A stretch of DNA of 54,068 bases from Mycolicibacterium sp. GF69 (GTDB lineage Bacteria; Actinomycetota; Actinomycetes; Mycobacteriales; Mycobacteriaceae): assembly GCF_003284965.1 (NCBI RefSeq), contig NZ_QMEW01000035.1, forward strand, positions 1-54,068, written 5' to 3'. Positions 33,265 to 41,083 of this stretch are shown here, one piece after another. Under the pieces are notes generated by a model. That model was not told where the DNA came from. It saw only the letters and a list, made by a program, of their open reading frames with translations, and did not search any database. Each line of letters starts with the position of its first letter. Position 1 is the first letter of the stretch. Position numbers and translations under genes: made by a program.

Positions 33265-33927
33265 TCAGACCGCTGCGACGCGCTGAGCCTGCTTGGCCAC
33301 GATGTCCAGAAAGGTCTGCGGCAGCGCGGCTTTGACTCCAACCGTGGGGTTCGGTGTCGGGAACGCGATACCGAAAACGGCCATGGTCCCGATGTTCTCG
33401 AAGGAGAAGTAGGCGTGGTTGTCGACGTCGCCCAACCGCATCGTCTGCTCGTACACGAGCGCGTCGGGGCGAGGCGTGTCCAGTTTGGTCGTGGTGATCG
33501 GGATGCCGGGTGAGGATCGATCGAAGAACGTCTCGAAGCGCGCGCACCGGTCGGCGGTGGCGGCCAGCGCCTCCAGGTCGAGGCTCGACGTCAGCACCGT
33601 CATGACGATGCGCGCGCCGTCGTAGCCGACGACGTACTCAGCGGCGCTGCCCGGTCCTCGTTCGGCCGATGCGGCGATCACCCGGGTGAGGCCGTCCGAA
33701 CAGCCGGCGGGCCGCGACAGCATGGCCGGCGGTGGGCCCGGGCCGTCGCCGCCGCCCAGCTCCCGGGCAACGCGGTCATAGTGCACGCCGTGCGGAAAGT
33801 CGGCAGCGGTGAGCAGCGCCCTGTCCAACCGGGCACCCGGCCAGGTCGCGGTGCCCGCGATGTGGTGGGCGCATCCCGTCAGTGTCAGCGCGGCGAGCAG
33901 GACCACGATCCCGTGGCGCAAGCTCAT
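33265..33927 (-). CDS. Putative lipoprotein of unknown function
   Basis: A 220-residue exported protein: short basic N-terminus MSLRHGIVVLLAALTLTGC with the lipobox LTGC (Cys19). The mature part has a DFPHGVHYDRVARELGG segment, a Cys pair (AGCSDG and DRCARFE) that may form a disulphide, and a final FENIGTMAVFGIAFPTPN strand region. It resembles small mycobacterial surface lipoproteins of the DUF5642/sensor-like type, but I cannot name a function. Its ATG shares one base with the cobQ stop (TGATG), so its translation is tied to cobQ, an odd partner for a surface lipoprotein. Confidence 0.78.
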   Translation of the reverse strand: MSLRHGIVVLLAALTLTGCAHHIAGTATWPGARLDRALLTAADFPHGVHYDRVARELGGGDGPGPPPAMLSRPAGCSDGLTRVIAASAERGPGSAAEYVVGYDGARIVMTVLTSSLDLEALAATADRCARFETFFDRSSPGIPITTTKLDTPRPDALVYEQTMRLGDVDNHAYFSFENIGTMAVFGIAFPTPNPTVGVKAALPQTFLDIVAKQAQRVAAV

Positions 33928-35453
33928 CACCGCAGCGCCGTCACGACGGTAGGTCTGGCCGGGGCACCGTCCTCGAGCAGGGCGAGCACCGCGTCGAGAT
34001 CGAGATGGCTGGTCAGCAGGTCGGCCATCAGGTCCAGTTGCGCGTCGCGCAGAGCGCTGACGTCGACGTCGTCGGCGACCACGAACCCGCCGCGGCCGGC
34101 CGCCGCGGCGGCCTCGGCCAGCCACGCACGCCGGACGTCGTCGTTGTCGAGCACACCGTGCCAGTGGGTGCCGTACACGGCTCCGCGCCGCACACCGATA
34201 CCCAGCCATTCCTCTTCGTCGGCGCGGCTGACCTGTCCGTGATGAATTTCGTAGCCGCACAACGGTTCCTCGTGGCGGCACAGCGTCTTGTCGGCGGCGA
34301 AGACGATGTCGGCGTCGAGCAGGTCCAGGCCCGCCACCGCGCCGGCGCGGGACTCCACCGGATCGTCGATGCGCGAGCACAGCATCTGGAATCCGCCGCA
34401 GACACCCAGCACGGGCAGTCCGCGAGCGGCATGTTCGTGCAGCGCTTGCGCGAGGCCGCTGCGGCGCAACCAATCCAGGTCGGCCACGGTGGCCTTGCTG
34501 CCGGGGATGACGACCACGTCGACGTCGACGAGATCGGCGGGGTCGGTGACCCAGCGCACCAGCACGCCGGGTTCACACGCAAGGGCCTCGACGTCGGTCG
34601 AGTTGGAGATGCGCGGCAAGCGGATCGCGGCCACCCGCAGCCACTCCTGCCCGCGCGGGGGCTGTGGTTCACCGACCACGCGATGCGCCACCACCGACAC
34701 CGAGTCCTCGGCGTCGAGCCACAACCCGTCGGCATACGGGATGACCCCGTAGGTCGGCCGCCCGGACAACGCTTCCAGTTGCGTGAGACCAGGTGCGAGC
34801 AGTGACGGGTCGCCGCGAAACTTGTTGACGACGAACCCGGCGATCAGCCGCTGGTCCTCGGCGTCGAGCACCGCGACGGTTCCGTACAGATGGGCGAGCA
34901 ATCCGCCGCGGTCGATGTCGCCCACGACGATCACCGGAAGGTCTGCCGACCGGGCCAGCCCCATATTTACCAGATCGGTTGTGCGCAAGTTGATTTCGGC
35001 AGGCGAACCCGCGCCCTCACAGATGACGGCGTCGAAGTCGGCGCGCAGCTGCGCGAGTTCCTCGGCGACCACCGCGGCCAGGCGGTCGCGATGGGTGATG
35101 TAGTCGCGCGCGGTCAGCGAGTGGGTGACCCGGCCGCGCACCACCAATTGCGAGGTGCGGTCGCTACCGGGTTTGAGCAGGATCGGGTTGAACCGCGTGT
35201 GCGGCGCCAGGCCCGCGGCACGGGCCTGCATCGCCTGCGCGCGACCGATCTCACCGCCATCGACGGTGACCGCGGAGTTGTTCGACATGTTCTGCGCCTT
35301 GAACGGTGCGACGCGAATGCCTTTGCGCGCCAACAGCCGGCACAGCCCGGCCACCACCATCGACTTACCGGCGTCCGACGTGGTGCCCGCGACGAGCAGC
35401 ACGCCGCCCGGCGATTGTGAGTCTGGCGACGGAGATCCGTGTCGGGGCGTCAT
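33927..35453 (-). CDS. cobQ: Cobyric acid synthase
   Basis: A 508-residue CobQ/CbiP amidotransferase that amidates four carboxylates of adenosyl-cobyrinic acid diamide. P-loop-like GTTSDAGKSMVVAGLCRLLA at the N-terminus, the very conserved APFKAQNMSNNSAVT, and ILLKPGSDRTSQLVV. The C-terminal glutaminase-like domain has PVLGVCGGFQML (Cys) and VYGTHWHG (His). ATG 35453 leaves about 17 non-conserved residues before the fold. It lies 20 bp after mapB. With cysG, cobB, cobO and the chelatase, it gives this window five B12 synthesis genes in two clusters. Confidence 0.96.
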   Translation of the reverse strand: MTPRHGSPSPDSQSPGGVLLVAGTTSDAGKSMVVAGLCRLLARKGIRVAPFKAQNMSNNSAVTVDGGEIGRAQAMQARAAGLAPHTRFNPILLKPGSDRTSQLVVRGRVTHSLTARDYITHRDRLAAVVAEELAQLRADFDAVICEGAGSPAEINLRTTDLVNMGLARSADLPVIVVGDIDRGGLLAHLYGTVAVLDAEDQRLIAGFVVNKFRGDPSLLAPGLTQLEALSGRPTYGVIPYADGLWLDAEDSVSVVAHRVVGEPQPPRGQEWLRVAAIRLPRISNSTDVEALACEPGVLVRWVTDPADLVDVDVVVIPGSKATVADLDWLRRSGLAQALHEHAARGLPVLGVCGGFQMLCSRIDDPVESRAGAVAGLDLLDADIVFAADKTLCRHEEPLCGYEIHHGQVSRADEEEWLGIGVRRGAVYGTHWHGVLDNDDVRRAWLAEAAAAAGRGGFVVADDVDVSALRDAQLDLMADLLTSHLDLDAVLALLEDGAPARPTVVTALR

Positions 35454-35473
35454 CAGATTCGCAATCGAGCGCC

Positions 35474-36334
35474 CTAGTCGGCGACTGTCAGGATCTCGGC
35501 GCCGTCGTCGGTGACCACCAGCGTGTGTTCGAACTGCGCGGTCCACTTCTTGTCGGTCGTGGCAACCGTCCACCCGTCGTCCCAGATCTCATAGTCCAGC
35601 CCGCCGAGGTTGATCATCGGCTCGATGGTGAACGTCATGCCCGGCTCCAGGACGGTCTCCACCGCGGGCTGGTCATAGTGCAGCACCACCAGGCCGTTGT
35701 GGAAGGTGGTGCCGATTCCGTGGCCGGTGAAGTCGCGGACCACGTGGTAGCCGAAGCGGTTCGCGTAGGCCTCGATGACCCTGCCGACGACGGACAGTTG
35801 GCGGCCGGGTTTGACGGCCTTGATGGCGCGCATCGTCGCTTCGTGCGTGCGCTCGACGAGCAACCGGTGCTCCTCGGACACGTCGCCGGCCAGAAACGTC
35901 GCATTGGTGTCGCCGTGCACCCCGTCGATGTAGGCCGTCACGTCGATGTTGACGATGTCGCCGTCCTCGATGACGGTCGAGTCCGGGATGCCGTGGCAGA
36001 TGATCTCGTTCAGCGATGTGCAGCAGGACTTCGGGAAGCCCTTGTAGCCGAGGGTGGACGGGTAGGCACCGTGGTCGATCATGTACTGGTGGGCGATGCG
36101 GTCCAGCTCGTCGGTGGTGACGCCGGGTGCGACCGCCTTTCCGGCCTCGGCGAGCGCGTTCGCCGCGATCCGGCCGGCCACCCGCATCTTCTCGATCACA
36201 TCGGGCGTCTGCACCCAGGGCTCGCTGCCCTCGTTGACGGTCGGCTGCCAGGCGTACTCCGGCCGCGCGACAGAGTTGGGCACCGGCAGCGTCGGCGACA
36301 CCACACCGGGCCGTAGAGCAGTACGAACAGGCAT
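35474..36334 (-). CDS. map: Methionine aminopeptidase type I (MapB-like)
   Basis: A 286-residue enzyme that removes the initiator Met. The five metal ligands are visible in order: NIDVTAYIDGVHGDTNATF (two Asp), GHGIGTTFH (His), TIEPMINL (Glu) and QFEHTLVV (Glu). An N-terminal extension of about 40 residues (with PGVVSPTLPVPNSVARPEY) is the Pro-rich SH3-binding-like segment of actinobacterial MapB. Length agrees with Rv2861c (285). The ATG at 36334 has TACTCT six bases upstream rather than a Shine-Dalgarno, suggesting a leaderless message. It heads a possible mapB-cobQ-lipoprotein-hydrolase transcript. Confidence 0.96.
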   Translation of the reverse strand: MPVRTALRPGVVSPTLPVPNSVARPEYAWQPTVNEGSEPWVQTPDVIEKMRVAGRIAANALAEAGKAVAPGVTTDELDRIAHQYMIDHGAYPSTLGYKGFPKSCCTSLNEIICHGIPDSTVIEDGDIVNIDVTAYIDGVHGDTNATFLAGDVSEEHRLLVERTHEATMRAIKAVKPGRQLSVVGRVIEAYANRFGYHVVRDFTGHGIGTTFHNGLVVLHYDQPAVETVLEPGMTFTIEPMINLGGLDYEIWDDGWTVATTDKKWTAQFEHTLVVTDDGAEILTVAD

Positions 36335-36340
36335 GACGCC

Positions 36341-36346
36341 AGAGTA
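36341..36346 (-). promoter_or_regulatory. Likely leaderless -10 for mapB
   Basis: TACTCT on the minus strand ends six bases before the mapB ATG. The matching element for the divergent gene lies only 15 bp away, so the two promoters overlap. Confidence 0.5.
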
Positions 36347-36361
36347 GTCGGACGCCGCGGC

Positions 36362-36367
36362 TACATT
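36362..36367 (+). promoter_or_regulatory. Likely leaderless -10 for the NTF2-like gene
   Basis: TACATT ends six bases before the ATG at 36374. Together with TACTCT on the other strand, it fills the 39-bp gap between the divergent genes. Confidence 0.5.
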
Positions 36368-36373
36368 CGGGCC

Positions 36374-36820
36374 ATGACCCCCGACGAGGTGGACGACCAG
36401 TTCGCTGCGCGGTTCGCCGAGCAGTTCGCCGAGATCTGGCGCACGCCGGACCTGGCCAAGCACGAGGCAGCCTGGAGCGACGACATCGTGCTGATCCAGC
36501 CGATGATGGGCACGCTTCGCGGCAAGCAAGCCTGCCGAGCGTCGTTCCAGCGGTTGTTCGCCCTGGTCCCCGATCTGCACGCCGACGTACACCGCGTCGG
36601 CCACGGCGCCCGTGAGGTTTTCATCGAGTTCACGTTGAGCGGAACCTACGGCGGAAAGCCGATCGCGTGGGATGTTGTCGACCGGTTCACGTTCACCAAC
36701 GGGCTGATCGCCGAACGTGTTTCGTACTTCGACTCGACCCCGCTGATCGGCAAACTCGTCGGTCGCCCGGCCGGCTGGGAGCGGCTGGTGCGCATGGGAT
36801 CGCAGCTGTTCCGACGCTAA
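36374..36820 (+). CDS. NTF2-like/SnoaL-fold protein
   Basis: A 148-residue single-domain protein with the cone-shaped NTF2 pattern: a long first helix (VDDQFAARFAEQFAEIWRT), WSDDIVLIQPMMGTLRGKQA, and antiparallel strands IEFTLSGTYGGKPIAWDVVDRFTFTNGLIAERVSYFDST. Proteins of this fold are isomerases, hydrolases or non-catalytic binders; no catalytic Asp-His set is obvious, so no activity is assigned. It is divergent from mapB across 39 bp, and its stop overlaps the stop of the convergent DUF1707 gene by 4 nt. Confidence 0.82.
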   Translation: MTPDEVDDQFAARFAEQFAEIWRTPDLAKHEAAWSDDIVLIQPMMGTLRGKQACRASFQRLFALVPDLHADVHRVGHGAREVFIEFTLSGTYGGKPIAWDVVDRFTFTNGLIAERVSYFDSTPLIGKLVGRPAGWERLVRMGSQLFRR

Positions 36821-37398
36821 CGGTCGAACGGTCCGAACCGCCACCCTTTACGCGGGCCGCGGATATCGACCGAGCCGAAGACCACCTTGCCGGTGAGGAT
36901 GACATGCGGCGTGCCCTCGGCCGGTGCGTAGCGGCGATGGTCGTGGGCGCTTCCGACGGCCACCTCGACATCGTCGATCGAGGCGCTCGCACCGTCCGGC
37001 AGCCGCAAGTCGAGCCCGCCGAACCTCAGGTCGAGTTCGATGACGACCATCGGCCCGGCGAACCGGGCCCGCGTCAGATCCAGATCCACCGAACCCACCC
37101 GCCGGTGCAGGGCGAGGCGACTCGGCACGGTCCATTCGCCGTGCCGTTTGAGCGACCCGAGCACACCGCGCAACTCGACCCGGTCGGCGGCCGACGTGAC
37201 GATCGCACCCGGTCCGGGCAGGTCTCCGACCAGTGCGTCCAGGTCGGAGTGCAGCCGCGCCCGCGCCACCGCCGCCGAACGCTCCTCGAACTCCTCGATG
37301 TCGATGAGCCCCAGCGCGACGGCATTGTGCAACCGCCGCAACGTGCCGTTGCGGTCGGCGTCGGAGACGCGCATGGCATCGTGGTTGGTGTCGGTCAT
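36817..37398 (-). CDS. DUF1707 domain protein with C-terminal beta-strand domain
   Basis: A 193-residue protein. The N-terminal DUF1707 domain is MRVSDADRNGTLRRLHNAVALGLIDIEEFEERSAAVARARL; such domains are short helical modules common in actinobacteria. The remainder is a beta-helix-like region with repeating strand turns (VDLDLTRARFAGP, LDLRFGGLDLRLPDG, VVFGSVDIRGP), like the DUF2154/LiaF family often seen in cell-envelope stress proteins. No transmembrane segment is visible, so it is probably cytoplasmic or membrane-associated. ATG 37398 is chosen because MTDTNHDAMRVSDADR is the usual start. Confidence 0.83.
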   Translation of the reverse strand: MTDTNHDAMRVSDADRNGTLRRLHNAVALGLIDIEEFEERSAAVARARLHSDLDALVGDLPGPGAIVTSAADRVELRGVLGSLKRHGEWTVPSRLALHRRVGSVDLDLTRARFAGPMVVIELDLRFGGLDLRLPDGASASIDDVEVAVGSAHDHRRYAPAEGTPHVILTGKVVFGSVDIRGPRKGWRFGPFDR

Positions 37399-37430
37399 CG
37401 CACCGTCCACCGTACGGCGAACGACGTCGA

Positions 37431-39239
37431 TCAGGCCAGATAGTCCGGCGGCAACCCGTCGAGCATGCCCTTGAGCATCCGCACCGCGTATTCGGAGGAT
37501 CCGCCGCCGACGATCAGCGCTGCGAACGCCATATCGCCGCGGTAGCCGGCGAACCAGGAGTGCGAACCGCCGGCGAACTCCGCCTCACCGGTCTTGCCCC
37601 GGACGTCGCCGGCGCCTTGCAGGTCGTCCGCGGTGCCGTTGGTGACCACCAGCCGCATCATCGGCCGCAGCCCTTCGAGGATCTTCGGGTCCATCGGCGT
37701 CGGGGCGTCGGTGACCTCGGTCTGCCTGCCCTGGATCAGTTGCGGCACAGGGGTTTCACCGGCCGCAACGGTCGCCGCCGCCAACGCCATACCGAACGGG
37801 CTGGCCAGCACCTTGCCCTGTCCGAAGCCGTCTTCGGTGCGCTCGGCCAGGTCGACGGTCGGCGGCACCGAACCGGTGACGGTCCTCAGCCCCTCGATGT
37901 CATAGTCGGCGCCGATGCCGTACTTGGCTGCCGCCTTGGTCAGACCGCGCGGCGGCATCCGGCTGGCCAGTTCGGCGAACGTGGTGTTGCACGAACTGGC
38001 GAAGGCCCGCGACATCGGCACCGTGCCGAGGTCGAAGCCGCCGTAGTTGGGCACCGTGCGATGGCCGATGTCCATCGTGCCGGGGCACGGAAGCATCGTG
38101 TTCGGGGTGGCCATATCGCGTTCGATGGCCGCGCCGGCGGTGACCATCTTGAACGTCGACCCGGGCGGATACAGGCCGGTGGTGGCGATGAGACCCTCGG
38201 AGTCGGCCGAGGCGTTCTGCGCGACGGCGAGGATCTCGCCGGTGGAGGGCTTGATCACCACGATCATCGCCTTCTTACCGGTGACATTGACCGCATTCTG
38301 GGCGGCGTCCTGAACCGACCGGTCGAGGCTGATTCTGATGGAGGGCGCGGGCGTACCTGCCACCTCGTTGAGCACGTCGACGTCGACGCCGTTCTGGTTA
38401 ACCGTGACCACTCGCCACCCGGCCTGTCCGCCGAGGTCTCCGACGACCGCCTTCTTGACCTCGTTGACGATCGCGGGCGCGAAAGCCTCGTCGGTCGGCA
38501 GCATTTCGGCCATCGGCGTGATGACCACACCCGGTTGCGTACCGATCGCGGCGGCCACCCGGTCGTGGTCGGCTTTGCGTAGGGTGATCAGGCTCAGCGG
38601 CTGCTTCGACGAGCTGGCCTGTTCGGCGAGCCGTTGAGGATCCAGCGTGTTGTCGAAGGGGCGCAGTGCGTCGACGACGGCCCGCGCCGTCTGCATCAGC
38701 GCGCCGCCCGCGGCCCGCGCGTCGAGCGAGTAGCCGTACAGATAACCGGGCACCAAGACCTCGGTGCCGCCTCGCTCGATCACCGAGGCCCGCGGCGGTT
38801 CATCGGCCCGCAGCGCGAAGGTCTGGTTTTCGCCCAGCCGCGGGTGCAGCCCGGTCGTGCGCCACCGGACCTCCCAGCGACCCTCGTTGCGGACCATGTT
38901 GAGTTTTCCGTCGTAGGTCCAGGTCCGGTCCTTCGGCAGATGCCAGGTGTACCGGTAGGTGACGCTGCCGGTGTCCTCGGCGTACTTGGAGCCCAGGATC
39001 TGGGTGTCGAGGTGGGTGGCCTGCAAACCGGCCCACGCCTCGTTGAGGTCTTCGCGCGCCTCGGCCGGCCGGTCGCTGAGTTCGGCCGCGCCCGCGGTGT
39101 CGCCGGTGGCGAGCGTGGCGAAGAACTTTTCCGCGATCGGTTGGGGACCCGCCGGTTTGGGCGTACATGCGCCGTTGAGCCCGACGACCACCACTCCGAC
39201 CGCCAGCAAGCTCGCAGCCCGTGTTACTGAAGATGCCAT
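37431..39239 (-). CDS. Penicillin-binding lipoprotein (Rv2864c-like)
   Basis: A 602-residue class B PBP anchored as a lipoprotein: hydrophobic leader and lipobox LNGAC (Cys25). Residues about 30-145 form an NTF2-like MecA_N domain, then a dimerisation region, then the transpeptidase with active-site STFK (361-364), SCN (416-418) and KTG (549-551). It crosslinks peptidoglycan and is a beta-lactam target. Nearly the same length as Rv2864c (603). The ATG at 39239 has TAACAT eight bases before it, a possible near-leaderless -10. The upstream 226-bp gap ends in a 23-bp tandem repeat. Confidence 0.95.
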   Translation of the reverse strand: MASSVTRAASLLAVGVVVVGLNGACTPKPAGPQPIAEKFFATLATGDTAGAAELSDRPAEAREDLNEAWAGLQATHLDTQILGSKYAEDTGSVTYRYTWHLPKDRTWTYDGKLNMVRNEGRWEVRWRTTGLHPRLGENQTFALRADEPPRASVIERGGTEVLVPGYLYGYSLDARAAGGALMQTARAVVDALRPFDNTLDPQRLAEQASSSKQPLSLITLRKADHDRVAAAIGTQPGVVITPMAEMLPTDEAFAPAIVNEVKKAVVGDLGGQAGWRVVTVNQNGVDVDVLNEVAGTPAPSIRISLDRSVQDAAQNAVNVTGKKAMIVVIKPSTGEILAVAQNASADSEGLIATTGLYPPGSTFKMVTAGAAIERDMATPNTMLPCPGTMDIGHRTVPNYGGFDLGTVPMSRAFASSCNTTFAELASRMPPRGLTKAAAKYGIGADYDIEGLRTVTGSVPPTVDLAERTEDGFGQGKVLASPFGMALAAATVAAGETPVPQLIQGRQTEVTDAPTPMDPKILEGLRPMMRLVVTNGTADDLQGAGDVRGKTGEAEFAGGSHSWFAGYRGDMAFAALIVGGGSSEYAVRMLKGMLDGLPPDYLA

Positions 39240-39388
39240 TGAGGCAGATGTTACGAACTCGAGACCTCAACATCGCGCAGACGCACCGTGCGTCGTGCGA
39301 ACTAATCACATCCGTCACTCCGACCGACGTATTGCAGCGGAAGGTCGAGAGGGAGCGTGCGGAATGTCGATCGGTGTGACGTCTGTGA

Positions 39389-39480
39389 CCGATGCGTCAG
39401 GGACCGGCGGGCCGATGCGTCAGGGACCGGCGCGCCGATCCGTCAGGAGCCGGCGGGCCGATGCGTCAGGAGCCCGCCGC
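39389..39480. repeat. 23-bp minisatellite-like tandem repeat, four units
   Basis: Four units of 23 bp start at 39389, 39412, 39435 and 39458, each built on CCGATGCGTCAGG. The first two differ only near the end, and the last two carry GGAGC instead of GGGACC. The stop codon of the GyrA-like/GNAT gene (TCA on this strand, 39466-39468) lies in the fourth unit. It resembles the small VNTR loci of mycobacteria. The rest of the 39240-39388 gap shows nothing I recognise apart from the PBP promoter. Confidence 0.85.
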
Positions 39481-40125
39481 CGGTGCCCGCACCACCAGCG
39501 GCACTGCCGGGAAGTATGCGGCCATCTCGGATCGCGACTTACGCAGCGCGGCGGTGCCGTAACCATGCTTGCGGTGCTCGGGGTGAATCCAGATCCGCAC
39601 GTTCACCTCGCCGGAGATCAGGTCGCCGAACACCATGCCGACCTTCTCCGATCCCTGCACCGCCACCAACCAGGCCGCCTCCTCCGCTGCGACGCGGCGT
39701 AACCCGGCGCGGATCTCGTCGTCGAGGTCACCCGCCGGGGCCCTGGACCCGTCGCCCGCTTCGCGAACGTCCTGGGTACGCGCGGCGAAGATGTCGCGGT
39801 CGCCATCGGCGAGGAACGGCCGCAGCACCATGGTGTCGCCGGGGCGGGCCGACTCACCCATCGTGAAGCTGAGCTGGTTGTTGAGATCCTCGAGTTCGGC
39901 GGCGATTCGGCGTCGCGACACCTTGGTCAGCCGGTCGAACGACAACTGCAGCACCGCCTCGGCCGCGGTGTGCGAAGCGCCGAGCATGCCTGCGATGGCC
40001 TCGATGGCCGCGTCGTAGTCCTCGGATTCCACGATCACGTCGAGTAGTTCGTGTCGCCGTTCGAGCGCGCGCACCATCGTGTCGGCGATCTCTCTGCGCG
40101 CGATTGTGCGGTCGTCGTCAGCCAT
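39466..40125 (-). CDS. GNAT-like protein with a GyrA-like N-terminal helical domain
   Basis: A 219-residue protein. Residues 5-88 closely resemble the DNA gyrase A region that forms the coiled-coil and dimerisation gate: helix with MVRALERRHELLDVIVES, a short helical globule, then AAEAVLQLSFDRLTKVSRRR and IAAELEDL, equivalent to the gyrase AILDMQLRRLAALERQRI stretch. Residues about 97-210 look like a GNAT, with acetyl-CoA-binding IHPEHRKHGYGTAAL (about 181-194), but the usual later N-A-Y-E-K-x-G-F segment is missing, and the protein stops inside a tandem repeat. It may therefore be truncated. ATG 40125 has TACGCT six bases upstream. Function unknown. Confidence 0.72.
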   Translation of the reverse strand: MADDDRTIARREIADTMVRALERRHELLDVIVESEDYDAAIEAIAGMLGASHTAAEAVLQLSFDRLTKVSRRRIAAELEDLNNQLSFTMGESARPGDTMVLRPFLADGDRDIFAARTQDVREAGDGSRAPAGDLDDEIRAGLRRVAAEEAAWLVAVQGSEKVGMVFGDLISGEVNVRIWIHPEHRKHGYGTAALRKSRSEMAAYFPAVPLVVRAPAAGS

Positions 40126-40131
40126 GCCCAG

Positions 40132-40137
40132 AGCGTA
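40132..40137 (-). promoter_or_regulatory. Likely leaderless -10 for the GyrA-like/GNAT gene
   Basis: TACGCT on the minus strand ends six bases before the ATG at 40125, in the 36-bp gap after the next GNAT gene. This suggests separate transcription from the gene upstream. Confidence 0.4.
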
Positions 40138-40161
40138 AATCAGTCGGGGCGGCCGGAATCG

Positions 40162-41016
40162 TCAGTCGAGCAGAACGGTCGCGAACGTTCCCACCTGTTG
40201 GAAGCCGACGCGGTCATAGGTGGCCCGCGCGACGGTGTTGAAGTCGTTGACGTATAGGCTCGCCGTGCGTCCGGACCGCACCACCGCCGACGCCAGGGTG
40301 GCCGTACCCGCCGTGCCCAGACCATGTCCGCGCCAGTCGGGATGCACCCACACACCCTGAATCTGTCCGACGGACGGCGATTGCGACCCGACCTCCGCCT
40401 TGAACACCACCTCGCCTTTCTCGAAGCGGGCCCAGGCGCGGCCCGCGGCGATCAGCCCGGCGACCCGTCGCCGGTAGCCCCGGCCACCGTCGCCGAGCCG
40501 CGGGTCGATGCCGACCTCGCCGATGAACATGTCGATCGAGGCGACGAGATAGGCGTCGAGCTCGTCGGCGCGTACCTGACGCACGGCCGGATCGACGGCA
40601 CACAGCGGCGGCGTGTTCAGCGCCATCAACGGCTGATGCTCGCGCACGTCACGCGCGGTGCCCCAGGCGCGCTCGAGGCGATGCCACATCGGCAGCACCA
40701 GCTCGGCCCGGCCGACCAGCGACGAGCAGCGCCGTGCGGTGCTCATCGCCTTGTCCGCGAAGGCGTGCAGATCAAACATCTTGCCGCGCAACGGAATCAG
40801 GTTGGCGCCCGCGTAGCACAGCGATTCTGTGGGGCTGCGCCGCGTCCACAGTTCGCCGCCGATCGCCGACGGTTCCACGCCGTTCTCGGCCACCCGGCAG
40901 GCAACCATGCATGCGCCGACCGGATCCTCGTCGAGGACTCGCATCACCGCGCCGACGTCGCGCACCACAGAGATCCGTCGTTCGTCGACGTGACGAAACA
41001 GCGGCGGTGCCGACAT
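40162..41016 (-). CDS. GNAT acetyltransferase with DUF4081 N-terminal domain (Rv2867c-like)
   Basis: A 284-residue protein, the same length as Rv2867c. The N-terminal half (DVGAVMRVLDEDPVGACMVACRV and ELWTRRSPTESLCYAGANLIPL) is DUF4081, itself GNAT-like. The C-terminal half is an intact GNAT with VWVHPDWRGHGLGTAGTATL and VNDFNTVARATYDRVGFQQVGTF. Substrate unknown; such tandem GNAT folds often use a single active site. ATG 41016 is chosen because the conserved PPLFRHVDERRI follows. It lies 67 bp after ispG on the same strand and may be the last gene of the dxr-rip1-ispG run. Confidence 0.9.
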   Translation of the reverse strand: MSAPPLFRHVDERRISVVRDVGAVMRVLDEDPVGACMVACRVAENGVEPSAIGGELWTRRSPTESLCYAGANLIPLRGKMFDLHAFADKAMSTARRCSSLVGRAELVLPMWHRLERAWGTARDVREHQPLMALNTPPLCAVDPAVRQVRADELDAYLVASIDMFIGEVGIDPRLGDGGRGYRRRVAGLIAAGRAWARFEKGEVVFKAEVGSQSPSVGQIQGVWVHPDWRGHGLGTAGTATLASAVVRSGRTASLYVNDFNTVARATYDRVGFQQVGTFATVLLD

Positions 41017-41083
41017 GGGATCTCTTTCTACCGACGCCGGGCCAGCGTTGAGTTGCGGGCTCACCCAGTGTGTGGGATCACAT

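Noticed and set aside
39389..39480. CRISPR array
   Set aside because: The 23-bp units are directly adjacent with no unique spacers; this is a minisatellite.
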